Of a stretch of 64,000 bases of DNA, positions 59,401 to 64,000 are shown piece by piece. The position numbers and the translations under genes were made by a program. Every line of letters begins with the position of its first letter. Positions within the stretch are counted from its first letter, which is position 1. The notes under the pieces are model-generated. The model had not been told where the DNA came from and did not search any database. It worked only from the letters and a program-made list of their open reading frames with translations. The stretch lies in NCBI GenBank assembly GCA_037367405.1, contig JAZKJV010004148.1, positions 1,240,501-1,304,500 of the forward strand. The letters are read 5' to 3'. The stretch is from Ottelia alismoides. Taxonomy: Eukaryota; Streptophyta; Magnoliopsida; Alismatales; Hydrocharitaceae.

Positions 59401-59738
59401 TTTCGGACTTCATTTGATCAAAAAGTACATTTTAGTACCTAAAATTGGCCATATTTACAATGTGCATCCCAAAATTACATTAAAAATAAAAAAATTACTG
59501 TTTCAAAAATCGTGCACGAACATTGATAGACAAAATTCTAATTTGTTCCTTTACCTCCTAGAGTTCGACCTTGGGACTTGCCAACGTAAAATAAACAAAA
59601 AAACACACGATTGAAAATTGATTTAATTAATTGTGGTTATTTATTTACCGATTCTGATTGCGTGCCTACAATGAAATGACATTAATTTAAACACTTGATT
59701 ATTCACGCAAATTAACATTGGCAAAAACAGACTTGTCA
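56427..59738 (+). mobile_element. S2: solo LTR (family 1), 3312 bp, with perfect 5-bp target duplication
   Basis: Starts TGATGAATC, 3 bases, GATTCATCA; ends ACTTGTCA. Flanked by TGAAG at 56422-56426 and 59739-59743. Collinear with the NA1 LTRs: AAGTTGTAGATCTC at about 57338, GC-rich U3 with CACGTG boxes, TATAAAA at 57907, and the CCTCCTAGAGTTCGACCTTG stretch near 59555. There is no internal sequence, so it arose by LTR-LTR recombination. Confidence 0.93.
57478..57582. promoter_or_regulatory. Cluster of five CACGTG sites in S2
   Basis: CACGTG at 57478, 57539, 57550, 57566 and 57577, at the same place as the NA1 cluster, 325-430 bp upstream of TATAAAA at 57907-57913. An inverted repeat CGTCCGATC...GATCGGACG follows near 57627-57652. 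Confidence 0.6.
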
Positions 59739-61042
59739 TGAAGCTCGATGCGACGACATCTAAACTACAATGGATGGTGAATCCTGAAGTTGTGAGGGCG
59801 ACGTGATGCAATGGTGGATTGGAGCTGACAGACATCAAGTTGGAGCCAGAGTGATGCGAAGGGCTAGGTGGAACCGATGATGCTTACATGCGATCGACGA
59901 GGTGTAGAGGCAGCCGAAGGTTGTGACGAGTCCCATTGGTACAAAAGAAGCAGAAGGTAGAGCATCACATATTGCTATAGCAGATGCAATAGCTGCCACA
60001 TAAAAAATGAGATAAAATGGAGTGATATGTTGCTCCCAACAAATTCAAAACAAAAAAATCAACACGAAATCATTAAAAAATATCAAATGAGGTCAAATAC
60101 AAAAGTAGTCATGAATATTGATCGTCATGATGATATCTGCAACTTTCGTGAAGGGACCAAAACCAAAAACAATCTTTTATATAAAAGTAATTTTGGTGGT
60201 ACTCTCTGGATATCAAATACCTATATTTCGGTGTCTTATAGTTTTTTTATTTTTAAATAAGTTAAAAATCAAAATTAAATAAGATGCAATATAAAATAAA
60301 TATTTACAGAATAATATATTTTTTATTTTTTTAACAATGAAGAAAAATAGAGAATTAAAATAAAAGGGACTTATATACATACTTTCTATAGAGAGTATGA
60401 GTGATTTTTTTCTTTGATTTTATGTCAATTTTGATCTAGACTTTCGCACACTTTATTAAAACATAAATCAGAATAAATGAAAAAGAAATAAATCAGAAAG
60501 AGTTATTTCCGAACATAAAATAATAAGATCAAAAAAAGTTAATATGTGCAATATACAATGAGTTCCCAATCCCCAAGTTTCACAAATGAACTTTGATTCT
60601 TTTGAGTTTTGTCTTGTTTTGTAGATAATTGAACATACAATAATTTAAAAGTGAGTAGGGGTTCCTAGGAGAATATTTGAGAGAGATATTCACATTTACA
60701 GCTATTTATCTCCAAACTAGTGTTTGGGTTCTAGTACGCAACTTAATATTTTGCGGTATTTTTTGTTGATTAAAGTTAGTAATATGTATATAATGAAGTT
60801 GATTTTATTTTATTTGGATTTAGTGAAAAATAAATAAAAATAATGGAGATTATGGTATTATACTGTTGATAATGCACTATATTTTTGGGTTTCTTATTTA
60901 ATGCAGTTACGCATGCTAAAATATGAATACTATTTACATATGCATGAATGATAAAACTTCAGTTTAAATGACTAAATGCAACTAAGTACTTGTGAACGAA
61001 TATATATTTTTTCATATTTTAGAGTGACGAATTACATATCCA
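59739..61042 (-). repeat. 3' LTR of E6, upstream part
   Basis: Minus strand. Starts near 61042 (TGGATATG...TTCGTCACTCTAAAA, a decayed family 1 start) and includes ACGAAAGTTGCAGATATC at 60132-60149 as the family motif. It enters the GC-rich block (59744-60000) before S2. Confidence 0.75.
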
Positions 61043-62049
61043 TAAACCCCCTATACTTAACCATTTCTCATCCCCGAGAAAGTAAAATGAAAGCATAAGT
61101 TAAATGATATTGAGTTCCCCCATCACTTAAGACTTGCTCATCCCTGAGAAAGTAAAATGAATGCATGAGTGAAATTATTTTGAGTTCCACACAACATCAT
61201 GAAATAAACATGAAAATGGATCTTGACTTGACCTTTGGATTAATAATATGGCAGGACTCCTTATGAGAACTAGCGTTTTAAAAATAAAAGTCTCCAAGTT
61301 TTACAAGTCCTCTTTCAGACCTGACTCAGAAGTAATCTTAGAACAACCCCCTCCAAAAGCATCCCAAATGAATAATGAATAATTGTCTCGTATGTGTGAA
61401 GGGTGTTAGCTCTTCCCATCCAAGATGTCGACCTACCATGCAATCTCCTCCTCTAGTAAGTCATCCTCAAGGAGTATGGTATTTCCTTCTAAGTTCAAGA
61501 TCATGCTAGTTCACAATGAGTGAGGGGAGAAATCCAGAAGAAGGAGGAAAGAAATGAGGAGTGAGTAGTATAGTCAATTATCCTGTACAACTTGGCCAGT
61601 GTAGACAAGTCTCCATCAGATCTGCAGATCCTGTAAAGCATGGGCTATTGTGGTAAAATATTGTTCTTTTTTATATTAGCTTCTTTTTGGTAGAATTTGT
61701 GGTTCCTCTACTTTGATCTTTAATATCCCAACGGATATAGAACCTTTCATTCCTACCATGTTTTGCGATCCTAAAAAAAACGGTGCTAGCAGTCCATCCC
61801 TCATATGAAGCTTTATTTCAACCTGGTCACCGGTCTCTAGATGTCCATGCTACCAAAGAAAAAGACACACGATCTTCCGACACCTCGTCTGAGTTGAGTT
61901 AAGTGGGTGGCGTAGAGTACAAAATAATTCCCTATAGAAGAGTGTAATTGGAATGAGGCGACAAAGTTTGACACTAAGAATCAAAGTCTAGACAATATCA
62001 TGTTAACTTGGAGAGTTAAGTCTAGGTCTAGAAGTTTCTAAAATCATAC
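61043..62049 (-). other. Polypurine tract and 3' internal region of E6
   Basis: The minus strand reads GGTTAAGTATAGGGGG into the LTR (about 61045-61061), a polypurine tract like NA1's. The rest matches NA1 44590-45610, including the CTACACTGGCCA-type block near 61590-61610 and the GGTGACCAGGTTGAAATAAAGCTTCATATG region (in pieces) near 61800-61830. No coding domain. Confidence 0.72.
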
Positions 62050-64000
62050 TGATGAATCCATGATTCATTAACTTTATGTCTTCATGTTGTCTTAAAACCC
62101 TAAAGAAATACACGTAAATAAGTATTAAATCTCATATTTTATCAAAAACTCATTCATTAATAAGAATGCAATTTTATGCATCAAAAACATGTAAATAAAT
62201 AACTGAATAAAAGTAAAGAAAAGAAAACAAGGCAGATTGTAAATATGTATATATGTATATTATGACTTATACAATATAAATATCGCTGCAAGATATATTT
62301 ATATAAGCTAATCCTCGAGACCAATTCAGCAAGGACTTGTCGACAACCAAACAAGTAGGGGGGATAAGGAAAGAAATCATAAAGATAATTAATTATTAAC
62401 TTCATGCATTATTCATTATTTATCAAATAATTATCAAATCTTCATTTAATTTTAATTAATTCATATGTATATAAATATATTTTGCCAAACTCTTTTTGTA
62501 ATTATTTCTAAAAATGTTTAGAAAAATACAAAATAATGTTAAAAATATATCTGGTATATATGATAAGAAATTCAACTTTCACTTTGTCAAATTTGCAATT
62601 TCTGAACATCATAACTTCCTCATACGAACTCCAATTTCAATCTACTTACCTTTAAAGTTCATAAAATAATATTCTTTTATTAATGGAGGTGATTTCACTA
62701 AAATAAGAGTCCATTTGCAAAAAGTCAGTTTTGAGACCTAATGACAATTGGGTTTTTGGGCTATTTTTTTATTTAAGAGATATAATTTATAGTTTTAATG
62801 ATTTTATAATTTTAATTATCTTCATGATTTCGTATTCTAACATTGATTTATTTCATAATTTTCTGAAATGATTTAATATTTTAATTAAATCAAACACCCG
62901 AATTTATATATGAAATTAAACTATGTAACTTATACCCGTATTTATTAATATATTTAAATCAATTCATTAAACTCTGTTAATATTCACATACTTTATTTAT
63001 TATCCTAATAATTAATAAAAATATAAAAATCAAACATTTCTTCTTAATTTATTAACTTAAAAATCAAAATCATACTTATAAAGTATACTATATACAAATT
63101 TATTAATATAATATTTTTATTTCATAAAATATTTATTATTTATGAAAATAAATTATTCTATAATTTAGATAATTAAGTTATTTACATTTTCTATTTGGGA
63201 TTTTTACCCGACGAAACCTATAATTTTTGTCAATTATCTCTACAGCCTTTGAATCAACCAAATTCCCCCCTCAACCCCGTAAACTTGCTCCGTCTTACCC
63301 CATAACCCCTACCGTTATTTTGAGTCTTCTTGGGTCAATTTGCATAGATCTAGGATTGGGTTAATCAAACTGCAACAAATCCAACTGTTTGATTTCCTCT
63401 CTCGCTCCTTCCTTCTTGTCTCCTTCTTCCTCTTCCTTTCCCTTTCGACGATGGAGCACAAGAAGCAGGTGATGGAGCTCCTCAGTATCTCTGTAGCCCA
63501 TGAGAAACTCCTGCGCATCACCCCATCGCTTGCGCGTGGAGTGGGATTGAGGTCGGGGGACACATAGGAAGCCTGGGTGGGATAGAGGTTGAGGGGTGAG
63601 GAGGATATGTGCGAAAGTCAGTGATAGGGGTACAGGGGTCAGGGAGGAAGCCTGGGTGGGGCGGAGATGGGGGTGGGGGAGTTCGGGCGGAGTCGAGGTC
63701 GGGCGGAGGGGAGGTCGGGCGGAGGGGAAGCTTGAAATCCCAATTCTGAAGTTTTTGTTGAGCGCAAGAACACCATCAATTCTTGGTTAATTCTTCTAGA
63801 ACTGGGCCATAATCCTCTTACAGGTTGTTCTATATTCTGAGGTAAAAATCCACTACCAATTGAAGCAAATTATCATAACATTAGCATTTAGTTGACAAAT
63901 CAGAGATGGAAATCGGCTGCATCTACAAAAGAATATCCTCCAGACCTGGAAGCCCTAATCATCATCTAATCCTCCATCTTCAACGTACCCTCTTGTAGCA
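62050..64000 (+). mobile_element. E7: LTR start of a family 2 element, runs off the window
   Basis: TGATGAATC, 3 bases, GATTCATTA at 62050, identical in form to the E2 LTR start. The next ~1.2 kb is the reverse complement of 7850-9023, clearly related. GC-rich block from 63240. Preceding 5-mer CATAC (62045-62049) would be its target duplication. No coding region recognised. Confidence 0.8.
63541..63727 (+). repeat. G-rich minisatellite-like stretch in the E7 LTR
   Basis: GGAAGCCTGGGTGGG occurs twice about 79 bp apart (near 63568 and 63647). A 16-bp unit, AGGTCGGGCGGAGGGG, is tandem at 63696-63711 and 63712-63727. Many GGG runs on the plus strand. Open stretches here (63340-63567, 63596-63790) look like stop-poor GC-rich DNA. 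Confidence 0.75.

Larger units (their letters stand above)
54956..62049 (-). mobile_element. E6: diverged family 1 element, 3' LTR and 3' internal region
   Basis: Minus strand. 3' internal region 61043-62049 and an LTR from 61042 down to about 54956, interrupted by the solo LTR S2. It sits in E5's gag. Its LTR is more diverged from NA1 than S2 is. Its 5' part is cut off by E7 at 62050. Confidence 0.78.

Noticed and set aside
63340..63790. Open stretches resembling a short secreted or membrane protein followed by a Gly-rich protein
   Set aside because: They lie in the GC-rich block of the E7 LTR, have low-complexity composition, overlap in several frames and show no domain. They are best explained by low stop density.

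Overview
This 64-kb window looks like intergenic heterochromatin of a large plant genome. Almost all of it is a nest of Ty3/gypsy LTR retrotransposons of the Tat/Athila branch. The evidence is plant-type gag/PR/RT/RNase H/INT coding remnants, primer sites matching the 3' end of tRNA-Asp, LTRs of 2.9-3.9 kb ending in TG...CA, polypurine tracts, and target-site duplications. I recognised no host gene, rRNA, tRNA gene or CRISPR array. The species cannot be named from the sequence.

Layout, left to right. E1 (1 to ~5300, minus) is a non-autonomous element: 3' hairpin array, one long broken ORF, leader, primer site, part of an LTR. E2 (~5301-9023, minus) is a leader, primer site and complete LTR sitting inside the left LTR of E3. 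E3 (9024-28254, minus) is the only element with a full gag-PR-RT-RNase H-INT order, decayed throughout. Its RT is split by a solo LTR, S1 (16024-19949, plus). E3 itself lies in the integrase of E4 (28255 to ~32250, plus), which keeps its integrase end, 3' region and a partial LTR.

From 32251 to 36229 there is a diverged direct repeat (A and B) around a GC-rich spacer. Repeat B is split by NA1 (36230-48773, plus), the best-preserved element: 12.5 kb, two ~3.15-kb LTRs, primer site, polypurine tract, and a single RT-less ORF region shared with E1. After the rest of B comes E5 (49549-54955, plus; LTR, leader, broken gag). E5 is cut by E6 (54956-62049, minus), whose LTR contains a second solo LTR, S2 (56427-59738), with a perfect 5-bp target duplication. 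E7 (62050 to the end, plus) starts with another LTR.

How the parts relate. Three LTR families recur: family 1 (NA1, E1, S2, E4, E6), family 2 (E2, E7, more distantly S1) and family 3 (E3, E5). NA1 and E1 carry no RT, RNase H or integrase, yet share leader motifs with E3 and a 3' region with E4, so they were presumably moved by the enzymes of E3/E4-like relatives. The most unusual signals are (1) an array of ~110-bp units, each a hairpin followed by a polypurine-tract-like G-run, downstream of the last ORF in four elements; (2) a 9-bp hairpin at the very start of nearly every LTR, with a paired base change between families; (3) an RT-less ORF whose retropepsin-like domain reads Asp-Asp-Asp where Asp-Asp-Gly is expected, in both copies; and (4) clusters of CACGTG boxes upstream of the LTR TATA box.

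All homology statements come from reading the sequence by eye. Boundaries marked approximate were not confirmed by alignment.
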